The notes below the pieces were generated by a model. The model saw nothing but the letters and a program-made list of their open reading frames with translations, had not been told where the DNA came from and made no database searches. From JARRRL01 sp037380725 (GTDB lineage: Bacteria > Pseudomonadota > Gammaproteobacteria > Pseudomonadales > JANQJO01): a stretch of 7,932 nt of DNA. The stretch spans positions 1 to 7,932 of the forward strand of contig JARRRL010000194.1 of the NCBI GenBank assembly GCA_037380725.1, given 5' to 3'. Positions 1 through 5,536 of this stretch are shown piece by piece. The first letter of the stretch is position 1, and every line of letters starts with the position of its first letter. Both the position numbers and the translations under genes were made by a program.

Positions 1-27
1 TCTCCGGGAAGCCTAGGCTTTCGGAGA
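1..27. other. Strong imperfect hairpin at the left edge
   Basis: TCTCCG (1-6) pairs with CGGAGA (22-27) and encloses the 12-bp palindrome AAGCCTAGGCTT (9-20). With one G-T wobble and one bulge this gives a stem of about 11 bp and a CTAG loop. It lies about 105 bases downstream of the stop of the minus-strand FAD oxidoreductase gene, so it could be that gene's terminator. The T-tract that would decide this would lie left of base 1 and cannot be seen. No gene is recognised between 28 and 132. Confidence 0.35.
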
Positions 28-132
28 ACACGCCAGGGAACTCAAATACCACTTGCTGTCTGAATGGCGAAATAAAAATTAAAGCTGTTGACGAGGTTAC
101 GATGATGGCCTTGGGAAGGCAGTCATACACGT

Positions 133-1389
133 TCACAGAACACGCTGTCCCAAATGATACACCCGTGCACCGATATCATAAAACGCTGCTTTCAGCCAAC
201 GGCAACTCGTTTCCTTTAACGGCGTCAGAGGCAGCGGCATGCTGTCGCGATCCCCCGTCAACCATTGCGCCAAACATTGCCCCAGTTTAGTCCCAGGAGC
301 GATACCTCTCCCGCTGTAACCAATCAGACTGTATAAACCTTCATCCAATTGATGAAAGTGGGGTACATGATCATCACTGAACGCTATTCTCCCTGACCAA
401 GCGTATTGCCATTTTAATTTTCCCAATGATGGAAACCACTTTTTCACTCGATTATCACCCCAAGGGGTCAAGGCATCCGACTCACAACCCATTCCGCCAA
501 TAATAAAACGCCCTTTTTGATCTAGTCGAAATGAACTCATGACTGTGCACGTATCCCACGCGCCTTCTTTGTTCGGTAAAACCTGCTCCCGTTGTGCAGC
601 CGTCAACGGTTCGCTGGCAAGTTGAGAATAATAAATTGGTACAAACGACTTTTCCAAGCCTGAAAATCGATTTCCCGAATACGCATTGGTCGCGAGCACC
701 ACTTGTTCTGCCGTCACGCTTCCCGAACTCGTGATAATGCGCCAGCCATCCTTGCTACGTGACAAGGTATTAACCGGTGTATTTTCGTGAATCTGCACAC
801 CCAGTGTGCAAGCCGCCTGAGCCAAGCCTCTGACATAAGCCAAAGGTTGAATCGTACCCGCTCTCGGGTCAAATAATGAAGCGGAAAAATACGATGAACC
901 AATACGCGCACTCGTTTCGGTGGCATTCAACAATTCTACGGGAGCCCCTCTCGCGCTCAACTGAGAGATTCGATCTTGTAATTGGCGTTGACCGGATTTA
1001 CCCACTGCCACATGCAGGGTGCCATTCCGCGTGGCTTCACAGTCAATACCATATTGCTCGATCAATTCAAACACTCGCTGAGGGGCCGCTGCAAGACTGT
1101 AGTACAGCCGATCTCCCCACTCCTTCCCCAGCAACGCATCTACTTTATCCGGTACCAACCACAAGCCCGCATTAACATAACCAACGTTGCGACCCGAGCC
1201 ACCAAAACCAATCTGATTGGCCTCCAGCAGAATCACGGATGCACCCGTAAGCGCCAGGTGCAATGCAGTCGATACCCCAGTAAAACCGCCACCCACGACC
1301 ACAAACTGAGCCTTCTGGTCTCCAGCTAAAATCGATCCAATGGCTCCGCTAGCCGTACTTGCCTTCCATAATGATACTTTTTCCATCAT
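133..1389 (-). CDS. FAD-dependent amine/amino-acid oxidoreductase (DAO family, PuuB/DadA-like)
   Basis: This gene encodes a 418-residue cytosolic flavoprotein of the DAO superfamily. Such enzymes oxidise the C-N bond of amino acids or gamma-glutamylated/free amines, giving an imine that hydrolyses to ketone or aldehyde plus ammonia, often with H2O2. A Rossmann FAD-binding motif VVGGGFTG lies at about residues 31-38, with the ribose-binding Glu at 56 (ILLE). It is followed by GSGRNVG (64-70), a family signature near the flavin. GYSGRGIAPG near residues 357-366 is the usual C-terminal FAD contact. The length matches the family norm of about 420-430. Two ATGs are adjacent (1389 and 1386), and the GGA just upstream is only a weak ribosome-binding site. 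The gene lies 159 bases downstream of the NYN gene on the same strand and has its own candidate promoter. The substrate cannot be told from sequence; gamma-glutamylputrescine oxidase, a glycine/D-amino-acid oxidase or another deaminating oxidase are all possible. Confidence 0.9.
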   Translation of the reverse strand: MMEKVSLWKASTASGAIGSILAGDQKAQFVVVGGGFTGVSTALHLALTGASVILLEANQIGFGGSGRNVGYVNAGLWLVPDKVDALLGKEWGDRLYYSLAAAPQRVFELIEQYGIDCEATRNGTLHVAVGKSGQRQLQDRISQLSARGAPVELLNATETSARIGSSYFSASLFDPRAGTIQPLAYVRGLAQAACTLGVQIHENTPVNTLSRSKDGWRIITSSGSVTAEQVVLATNAYSGNRFSGLEKSFVPIYYSQLASEPLTAAQREQVLPNKEGAWDTCTVMSSFRLDQKGRFIIGGMGCESDALTPWGDNRVKKWFPSLGKLKWQYAWSGRIAFSDDHVPHFHQLDEGLYSLIGYSGRGIAPGTKLGQCLAQWLTGDRDSMPLPLTPLKETSCRWLKAAFYDIGARVYHLGQRVL

Positions 1390-1397
1390 CGTTTTCC

Positions 1398-1424
1398 ATT
1401 ATAGTTTTCTAACGTAGCTGACAA
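1398..1424 (-). promoter_or_regulatory. Candidate sigma70 promoter for the FAD oxidoreductase gene
   Basis: On the minus strand TTGTCA (1419-1424) and a perfect TATAAT (1398-1403) are separated by 15 bp, shorter than the ideal 17. The -10 box ends only 8 bases from the ATG, so a transcript from here would be almost leaderless. This agrees with the poor Shine-Dalgarno sequence. Apart from this, 1390-1548 shows nothing recognisable, and no strong terminator is seen after the NYN gene, so read-through is also possible. Confidence 0.35.
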
Positions 1425-1548
1425 GGCCAGCACATCTATTTACAGGGATCTCTCCTCACTAATATCCCCAAACCAGGCCCGACTCAAATCAACGTTTACA
1501 AAAAATAAACCTACGGGCATGATAATAGGGCAAGCAAAGACCGAATGA

Positions 1549-2847
1549 CTAAACAATATCGGGTATGAGTTCTTCAATTAATTGATCGGACACGTGATCC
1601 AATGATCCAACGAGCTTATGCTTTGCAACTTCTCGTAGTCTGGCGCTCAATTTTGATGGAGTACACATGTCAGTTTTGAGTGTTAGCTTTTGCTCTGAGA
1701 TCGGCGCACCTTCTGGTTCTTGCTCAAACAGCTTCGCGACAGCAAGGGCCAATATCGTATTTTTTGTCGATTCTGAAGACACTTGATTGTTGAGCTCAGC
1801 AACGGTGCCTTCAACCATAGCGCCGAGATCCAAATTTTCAGGTGGGTGATGAAGCAGCCAGGCTAGGATCGTACGCAAATCACTGGACGCTGGAAAACGA
1901 AAACACGGACTCCCTGTCGCTAAGATCTTCCGATAACCTTCCACAGACTGAAGATCCTGGGGATCCAAATCTGGCAGCATCTCAAGGCCTGGACGAACAC
2001 CACTACGGAGAAACAAAGCCGCTTGTGAATTAGCCGAACGAGCCACACACAAGGGCGTCCCCTTACAAATACATTGAATGTATTCAATGAACTTAGAGAA
2101 GCCAAAACGGGTTGACTGAAACCCAGGAATGGCGAATCTGATGCCCTCTTGAACCACAGACAAATAGAGACCCGTTCGCAAAAGATCGGATCGATACTCA
2201 GCGGCATACCAAGTCAACACTTCATTCGCTTTCGCAAATGCAGCCTGAGGATCCAGGGTCGTCACTTTCTTGATTTTCGACGCCAGTTTGACATTGTGCG
2301 GATCGGTGACCTCGGACACGGCTATATCACCAGAATGTCGCTTTGCTCGCTCTTGATGTTCTCCCTCCTCCGGGTCGCTAATCCAAACAAAATCATCGCA
2401 CACCGCTTGAAATATTTTATTCGTCGCCCGTTGATACGCACAACCGATAACGGTCTTGCCGTACTCGTGTAATTTCTTAGCCAAAGAAGCAAAACCACCA
2501 TCCCCAGAGACAATCACAAATACCTGAATAGCAGGACGGACATGCGCCAGATCAATCGCATCAATTGCCAATTGAATATCGGCGGCGTTTTTCTTTTGAT
2601 CACGAGAGAAACCGAATACCTGAATGGGATCAATCCCCAATTCGTTTATCTCACCACGCATAATAGCGAGGCGCGGATCACTCCAATTTGCGTAGGCGCG
2701 TTGTACCGCAATTTGACCAAGGCGTTCAGTCTGCTTGATGGCACTCACAATTTCTTCGAGAGACAGCTTAGCCGCCATCTGCTGAGAGAAGTTGTACCCT
2801 TTCAGCAAATTCTCAATATCATACAAAATCACCGTGTTGAACGTCAT
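1549..2847 (-). CDS. NYN-domain putative ribonuclease with an OST-HTH/LOTUS-like domain
   Basis: A 432-residue soluble protein. Residues 1-155 form a NYN (PIN-like, LabA/DUF88-type) domain. It has YDIEN at 9-13 with Asp10, KNAADIQLAID at 86-96 with Asp90 and Asp96, and SGDGGF at 115-120 with Asp116. These are the acidic residues expected to hold the metal of a PIN-like nuclease. A charged linker (about 156-200) leads to a segment at about 205-282 with RFGFSKFIEYI (247-257), the hallmark of OST-HTH/LOTUS domains, which bind RNA (including G-quadruplex RNA) or partner proteins. The last 150 residues are helical-looking and unassigned, perhaps a second winged helix. The architecture suggests an RNA-cleaving or RNA-binding regulator, with the RNA target unknown. 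The start is well fixed: GGAGG (2853-2857) lies 5 bases before the ATG. A strong hairpin occurs in the leader. No toxin-antitoxin partner is adjacent. Confidence 0.85.
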   Translation of the reverse strand: MTFNTVILYDIENLLKGYNFSQQMAAKLSLEEIVSAIKQTERLGQIAVQRAYANWSDPRLAIMRGEINELGIDPIQVFGFSRDQKKNAADIQLAIDAIDLAHVRPAIQVFVIVSGDGGFASLAKKLHEYGKTVIGCAYQRATNKIFQAVCDDFVWISDPEEGEHQERAKRHSGDIAVSEVTDPHNVKLASKIKKVTTLDPQAAFAKANEVLTWYAAEYRSDLLRTGLYLSVVQEGIRFAIPGFQSTRFGFSKFIEYIQCICKGTPLCVARSANSQAALFLRSGVRPGLEMLPDLDPQDLQSVEGYRKILATGSPCFRFPASSDLRTILAWLLHHPPENLDLGAMVEGTVAELNNQVSSESTKNTILALAVAKLFEQEPEGAPISEQKLTLKTDMCTPSKLSARLREVAKHKLVGSLDHVSDQLIEELIPDIV

Positions 2848-2869
2848 GAATTCCTCCGTATCGCCTAAG

Positions 2870-2896
2870 CCCTTGCGCGAGAAGCCCGCGCAAGGG
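2870..2896 (-). promoter_or_regulatory. Perfect 10-bp GC-rich hairpin in the NYN gene leader
   Basis: CCCTTGCGCG (2870-2879) and CGCGCAAGGG (2887-2896) are exact reverse complements around a 7-base loop. The stem ends 12 bases upstream of the Shine-Dalgarno GGAGG. Neither strand has a T-tract after the stem (minus reads CTTAGG, plus reads AAAACT), so it is not a canonical intrinsic terminator. It would fold in the 5' leader of the NYN mRNA and could affect translation, mRNA stability or autoregulation. That role is inference. Confidence 0.6.
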
Positions 2897-2999
2897 AAAA
2901 CTGTAGGCCCAACTCACCAATATTTCGGATCGTTTTAAGCATGACTGAGGACTTACAAACCTAAAACACACTCGTAAAAAGATAACCATCTCACAAACC

Positions 3000-3033
3000 A
3001 TAGAAATCCAGCCAGAATAGAAATCCAGTCAGA
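3000..3033. repeat. Tandem duplication, 17 bp x 2
   Basis: ATAGAAATCCAGCCAGA (3000-3016) is followed directly by ATAGAAATCCAGTCAGA (3017-3033), differing at one base. It lies between the NYN and DUF1338 genes. It may be a slippage duplication or a paired protein-binding site upstream of the NYN gene. Confidence 0.75.
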
Positions 3034-3048
3034 AAAGGGATAGTAAGA

Positions 3049-3061
3049 ACACTTTAAGTGT
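3049..3061. promoter_or_regulatory. 13-bp palindrome, candidate operator
   Basis: ACACTT-T-AAGTGT is a perfect inverted repeat with a one-base centre. It lies about 200 bases upstream of the NYN start and about 55 bases downstream of the DUF1338 stop. It is the size of a dimeric repressor half-site pair. No convincing -35/-10 pair is seen next to it, so assignment as an operator is weak. Confidence 0.25.
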
Positions 3062-3088
3062 AATGTTTTGAGTTCAGATACCCCTTCT

Positions 3089-3131
3089 CATCGACTTTTT
3101 TCACATCGACTTTTTCACATGGACTTTTTTA
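3089..3131. repeat. Three tandem 14-15 bp units spanning the DUF1338 stop codon
   Basis: CATCGACTTTTTTCA (3089-3103), CATCGACTTTTTCA (3104-3117) and CATGGACTTTTTTA (3118-3131) follow one another without a gap. The units are not a multiple of three in length and differ in their T-run, so each copy shifts the reading frame. The minus-strand stop TGA (3115-3117) of the DUF1338 gene falls within the array. Confidence 0.8.
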
Positions 3132-3801
3132 CATCCGAAAAAGTAAACTCGATTTGATCCGCCATCGTCGAGGATTGCTCCAAATATACGTCGGGTGAGC
3201 CTTTGATGGTACCGCCTACTTCATTCAGACGATAACCGTTATCCAGCAAAAGCTGATTGACAGATTGAATGGTGTTAAAACGGTGTAAGTGATTAATACT
3301 GACAGTAAAATGATTCACCATGACGCCAATCGTTGCGACCCAAGCGGCGTATTCGCTTTCTTGTGCAAGTTGTTTATATTCCGTTAACGTTGGCACAGAC
3401 CATAGACGACCTTGCCAGAAAATAGCGGGAGACTGCACCGCGTCTTCTGGAATTTGATCGATGAGTTTTTGAATAATTTTTTGTGCGGGCTCGGACAGCT
3501 CTTCATGTAATAATTCACTGAGGAATATCTTGGGTTGCTCAGGATCTGAATGCCGATAACAACGCGCCCTAAGGTGTTTATCTTCAAAGCGAAATTCGCC
3601 ATAAGCGCTATAACCTAACTGAATCAAAATGGGTTCCAATTGCTGCAATGATATAGGCGAATGCGCGAAAGTCCGGAAGGCAATGTGATCATTTACCACC
3701 GTCTCGTCTTTGGACTTGAATAAGTCCTGAATACGGGCCGCCTGAGGCGTTATATCCACATAGCTTTGCCATAATGCTTGAAAAAAATCGTCAATCGTCA
3801 T
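3115..3801 (-). CDS. DUF1338 protein (2-oxoadipate dioxygenase/decarboxylase-like), C-terminally truncated
   Basis: A 228-residue protein of the DUF1338 family. Characterised members (HglS/YdcJ type) are Fe(II) VOC-fold enzymes that turn 2-oxoadipate into D-2-hydroxyglutarate in D-lysine catabolism; whether this short form does the same is unproven. Visible family motifs are VVNDHIAFRTF (36-45, His39 a likely metal ligand), PKIFLSELL (90-98), ESEYAAWVA (148-156), VNHFTVSINHL (162-172, His164 a second ligand) and GSPDVYLEQSSTMAD (201-215). From memory, relatives of about 265 residues continue after FSDG into a CYYEFAKRY-like block and an SADKIFEST-like tail. Here the protein stops at FSDVKKSM, so about 35-40 residues, probably including the third metal-binding Glu, are missing. 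The start at 3801 is chosen because GGAG (3811-3814) lies 9 bases upstream; an ATG at 3810 would abut the GGAG. The IS remnant begins about 75 bases upstream. Confidence 0.8.
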   Translation of the reverse strand: MTIDDFFQALWQSYVDITPQAARIQDLFKSKDETVVNDHIAFRTFAHSPISLQQLEPILIQLGYSAYGEFRFEDKHLRARCYRHSDPEQPKIFLSELLHEELSEPAQKIIQKLIDQIPEDAVQSPAIFWQGRLWSVPTLTEYKQLAQESEYAAWVATIGVMVNHFTVSINHLHRFNTIQSVNQLLLDNGYRLNEVGGTIKGSPDVYLEQSSTMADQIEFTFSDVKKSM

Positions 3802-3899
3802 GAATAACATCTCCAAAATGCGGCATTCTGCTGGGTTAGGGATTTGCCTATAGATTACGCTGTATACCAGGATATCTGTCAGCCTTGATCACTTTTTAC

Positions 3900-4189
3900 T
3901 CACTCTTCCGATGAGGTGGTACGGTCTTTGTGTGGATAAAACATGACTACTTGGTGCTAACGTGCAGCCTGGATAATGCACCATACTCAATGGTCTTTTC
4001 AAGTCAAAAAATCGCGTTTCCCACACGGCACGCCCTATGCACTCACGCCTTGGTGGCGTTGTTCCGGTGTCACGAAGTTGAGCTTGCTATAGAGGTGTTC
4101 CACTTTATATACCATATATACCATTGCTCGAAACGATCTATCCATTCACAAGACTGAATCAAGCTTTCAACGCTTTCTTTATCAACGCT
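3900..4189 (-). pseudogene. IS3-family orfB (rve transposase) C-terminal fragment, frameshifted
   Basis: Reading the minus strand from 4189, one frame gives SLIQSCEWIDRFEQWY ending at 4118, matching the helix before the usual WYN of IS3 transposases. After a short ATATATGGTATAT-like stretch the frame changes. From 4103 it reads VEHLYSKLNFVTPEQRHQG, corresponding to the highly typical WYNxEHRHSxLxFVTPxQRHxG block at the C-terminus of the integrase core. The same frame then meets TAG at 4035-4037. It continues in a degraded way to AAR-stop-HQVV (3968-3945), where the TAG probably replaces the Trp of the family's RxWxPV tail, and ends at TGA (3900-3902). The catalytic DDE residues upstream are gone. 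Inactive. Confidence 0.7.
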
Positions 4190-4251
4190 TTATAGGAGAC
4201 CACACTGAACGCCTCCCTACGAGAGTAACCATTCAAGCACGCGTACTTTCA

Positions 4252-4358
4252 CCGTTTCACTTGCTCAGGACACCAGCCCCTGCTGCGGCAGTATTCACTC
4301 AGCTGAGCCTCACTCAAAGTAGCTTAAAACTACCCTTCTTTTCTGTAGCGACACGCGC
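4252..4358 (-). pseudogene. IS3-family orfA fragment
   Basis: The minus strand encodes LSEAQLSEYCRSRGWCPEQ followed by VKR (4317-4252), then TGA (4249-4251) where relatives have Trp (TGG). This resembles the LxEAELxEYCRxxGLYPEQxxxW block of IS3-type orfA helix-turn-helix proteins. Just upstream, in a different frame, ARVATEKKGSFKLL (4358-4317) could be the preceding part, implying another frameshift. No start codon or intact N-terminus remains. This is a remnant; the match is to remembered family consensus and was not searched. Confidence 0.55.
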
Positions 4359-4470
4359 TCATGAGATTCACGAGTCTATGGTCAATCATGGGAAAAGAGT
4401 CTATTTAAGGAGAAAACGAGTCCGATCTCTGAGGACATACCCAAACCGTTTGTAATTTTAGTTAAACATC

Positions 4471-4499
4471 TTGATAAAAAATGTATTTACGTTTATAAT
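4471..4499 (+). promoter_or_regulatory. Near-consensus sigma70 promoter upstream of the Q/R-repeat gene
   Basis: TTGATA (4471-4476) and a perfect TATAAT (4494-4499) are separated by exactly 17 bp. Transcription would start near 4506, giving a leader of about 215 bases before the ATG at 4720. The leader contains three 15-bp repeats and is AT-rich. The stretch 4359-4470 shows nothing recognisable. Confidence 0.65.
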
Positions 4500-4566
4500 T
4501 TTGTACTTTGGTCAATTTTCGACTAAAAAATGAAGCGTCAAAGTGAATTGCGAATTCCTTGCACAT

Positions 4567-4619
4567 GATAGAAGTTAAATAAGCATGATAGAACTTAAAT
4601 ACACGATGGAACTTAAATA
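4567..4619 (+). repeat. Three 15-bp iteron-like direct repeats
   Basis: GATAGAAGTTAAATA (4567-4581), GATAGAACTTAAATA (4587-4601) and GATGGAACTTAAATA (4605-4619) each differ from the next by one base, at spacings of 20 and 18 bp. Partial AGTTAAA copies follow at 4622-4628 and 4631-4637. They lie downstream of the predicted start of transcription and about 100 bases before the ATG, so they could be binding sites for a regulator, leader RNA elements or slippage products. Confidence 0.75.
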
Positions 4620-4719
4620 AGAGTTAAAAAAGTTAAAGCACCAGCACAGCAATCCGTTGCGGCACGAAGACAAACCGTAAATATCTAAATTAAAAGAATA
4701 AAATATTAGGAAAAATAAA

Positions 4720-5214
4720 ATGCGAATACCCACAAACACGTCCAATTCTAATCCAATTCAGGATAGCGCCAATGCCAATAGAGACGGGCAAACGCCAAGC
4801 ACAAGCGATGGAGATAATAGTTCTCCAAGGCTTTCTGACATAAATATTCCGACAAATGAACTGATGCTCGCGGCACCTTCTCTCCATGCTCCTCTGGAAA
4901 ACGACAGGTCCACCCGAGCCAGAGAACCCGCTCCAGCACGATTTTCCGACACACGACAAGGGAATTTTTTAGATCATTTACGCTCATTTGAAGCTCGAAG
5001 TGAAAATAGACCTGCCAACCCAGCGCTTCGAATGTTGCTTGCGAATCAAAGGCAGCGTGCGCGTCAAAGGCAGCTTGAACATCAAAGACAGCTTGAACAT
5101 CAAAGGCAGTTTGAACATCAAAGGATACCCAATGTACACATCCTTTTAATGGTACAAACCGGCGAAACAAATAGACATTTATTGATGATTAATATACTGA
5201 TATATCCAACTTAA
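4720..5214 (+). CDS. Hypothetical Q/R-rich hexapeptide-repeat protein
   Basis: A 164-residue protein with no recognised family. Residues 1-100 are strongly polar and disorder-like (Ser, Thr, Asn, Asp, Pro, Arg), with no signal peptide or membrane segment. Residues 110-133 are four tandem hexapeptides, QRQRAR, QRQLEH, QRQLEH and QRQFEH, followed by QR. This segment should form a charged helix or coiled coil. A short hydrophobic tail (LLMINILIYPT) ends the protein. The start is supported by AGGA (4708-4711) 8 bases before the ATG and by the promoter at 4471-4499. It is a single gene with no operon partner, between an IS remnant and yegD, which suggests accessory DNA. The polar N-terminus resembles secretion signals of type III effectors, but such composition is not specific. 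A competing frame on the opposite strand exists (4748-5170) and is judged a shadow. Confidence 0.55.
   Translation: MRIPTNTSNSNPIQDSANANRDGQTPSTSDGDNSSPRLSDINIPTNELMLAAPSLHAPLENDRSTRAREPAPARFSDTRQGNFLDHLRSFEARSENRPANPALRMLLANQRQRARQRQLEHQRQLEHQRQFEHQRIPNVHILLMVQTGETNRHLLMINILIYPT
5047..5118 (+). repeat. Four 18-bp tandem repeats within the Q/R-rich gene
   Basis: Units start at 5047, 5065, 5083 and 5101, followed by a 6-base partial unit. The core unit is CAAAGGCAGCTTGAACAT. The first unit diverges at its 3' half, and the last three differ by one base from the core at most. The period is a multiple of three, so copy-number change would keep the reading frame and vary the number of QRQLEH repeats. 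Confidence 0.9.
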
Positions 5215-5230
5215 GATTTACGGTTACTTT

Positions 5231-5262
5231 TATAGTCTCCTATAAATATAGTCTCCTATAAA
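5231..5262. repeat. Perfect 16-bp tandem duplication after the Q/R-rich gene
   Basis: TATAGTCTCCTATAAA occurs twice back to back (5231-5246 and 5247-5262). Each copy is self-complementary at its ends: TTTATAG (5229-5235) pairs with CTATAAA (5240-5246) around TCTC. This gives weak AT-rich hairpins about 15 bases past the stop codon. A T-tract is lacking, so terminator function is uncertain. Twelve bases of the unit recur in inverted orientation at 4189-4200. Confidence 0.8.
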
Positions 5263-5536
5263 ATTCTTAAAAAAAGTGCAAACCCATACGATAATAATCG
5301 TAGATATCAACCCTCCTCCTCTGCTTGAGAGATTGAAAAAATCGTCGACAAATTTGGTAAGCGTAAAAACATAAAAGGATAAGGTATGGGGTTTGGCACA
5401 TGCCTATCGGAACATCGACCTCAGGGCAAGGACGCCACGCTACGACTTTCATAACTTTGTATTTTACAAAACCTGTTTAATTTAATATACGCGCCGAGCC
5501 CGATCATCGAGCCACTTCATCTACGTCATCCACATT
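5263..5536. other. Intergenic stretch without a recognised gene
   Basis: No convincing coding region is seen on either strand. A 61-codon minus-strand frame (5267-5452) has no ribosome-binding site and no recognisable motif. A small inverted repeat TACGAT-AATA-ATCGTA lies at 5287-5302. The remainder is featureless up to the yegD promoter. Confidence 0.5.

Larger units (their letters stand above)
3877..4358 (-). mobile_element. Decayed IS3-family insertion sequence remnant
   Basis: On the minus strand, fragments resembling orfA (4358-4252) and the end of orfB (4189-3900) occur in the correct order for an IS3-family element. The right end is marked by a sequence beginning TGTCAGCCTTGATCAC (3877-3892 on the plus strand), immediately beyond the orfB stop. 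It starts with TG, as IS3-type terminal repeats do. The central part of the element, including most of the DDE catalytic domain, is missing, and the left terminal repeat was not found. The element is therefore dead. The edge at 4358 is only where recognisable coding ends. The stretch from 3802 to 3876 holds the leader of the DUF1338 gene. Confidence 0.65.

Noticed and set aside
876..1329. Two plus-strand frames of 99 and 115 codons
   Set aside because: They lie wholly inside the FAD oxidoreductase gene in antisense, and their products show no recognisable motif.
2870..2896. Hairpin as a rho-independent terminator
   Set aside because: Neither strand has a T-tract following the stem; on the minus strand the Ts precede it.
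3930..4157. 75-codon plus-strand frame upstream of the repeat-protein gene
   Set aside because: The opposite strand carries the recognisable orfB fragment; the plus frame has no Shine-Dalgarno and no motif.
4261..4455. 64-codon plus-strand frame
   Set aside because: Antisense to the orfA fragment, with no ribosome-binding site or recognisable motif.
4567..4619. Iterons as a CRISPR array
   Set aside because: The units are 15 bp with 3-5 bp between them, there are no spacers and no cas genes.
4440..4719. Hrp box (GGAACC-N15/16-CCACNNA) that would mark a type III effector promoter
   Set aside because: GGAACT occurs in the third iteron, but no CCACNNA follows at the required spacing.
4748..5170. 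140-codon minus-strand frame opposite the Q/R-rich gene, with FDVQAAFDVQ-like repeats
   Set aside because: The repeats are only the complement of the 18-bp DNA repeats, there is no ribosome-binding site or promoter, and the plus frame has both.
4189..5262. Calling a transposon bounded by the 12-bp inverted copies
   Set aside because: There is no transposase within that could act on them, no target-site duplication is visible, and a 12-bp match can arise by chance in about 8 kb.
5267..5452. 61-codon minus-strand frame between the repeat-protein gene and yegD
   Set aside because: No ribosome-binding site, no family resemblance and no conserved-looking composition.
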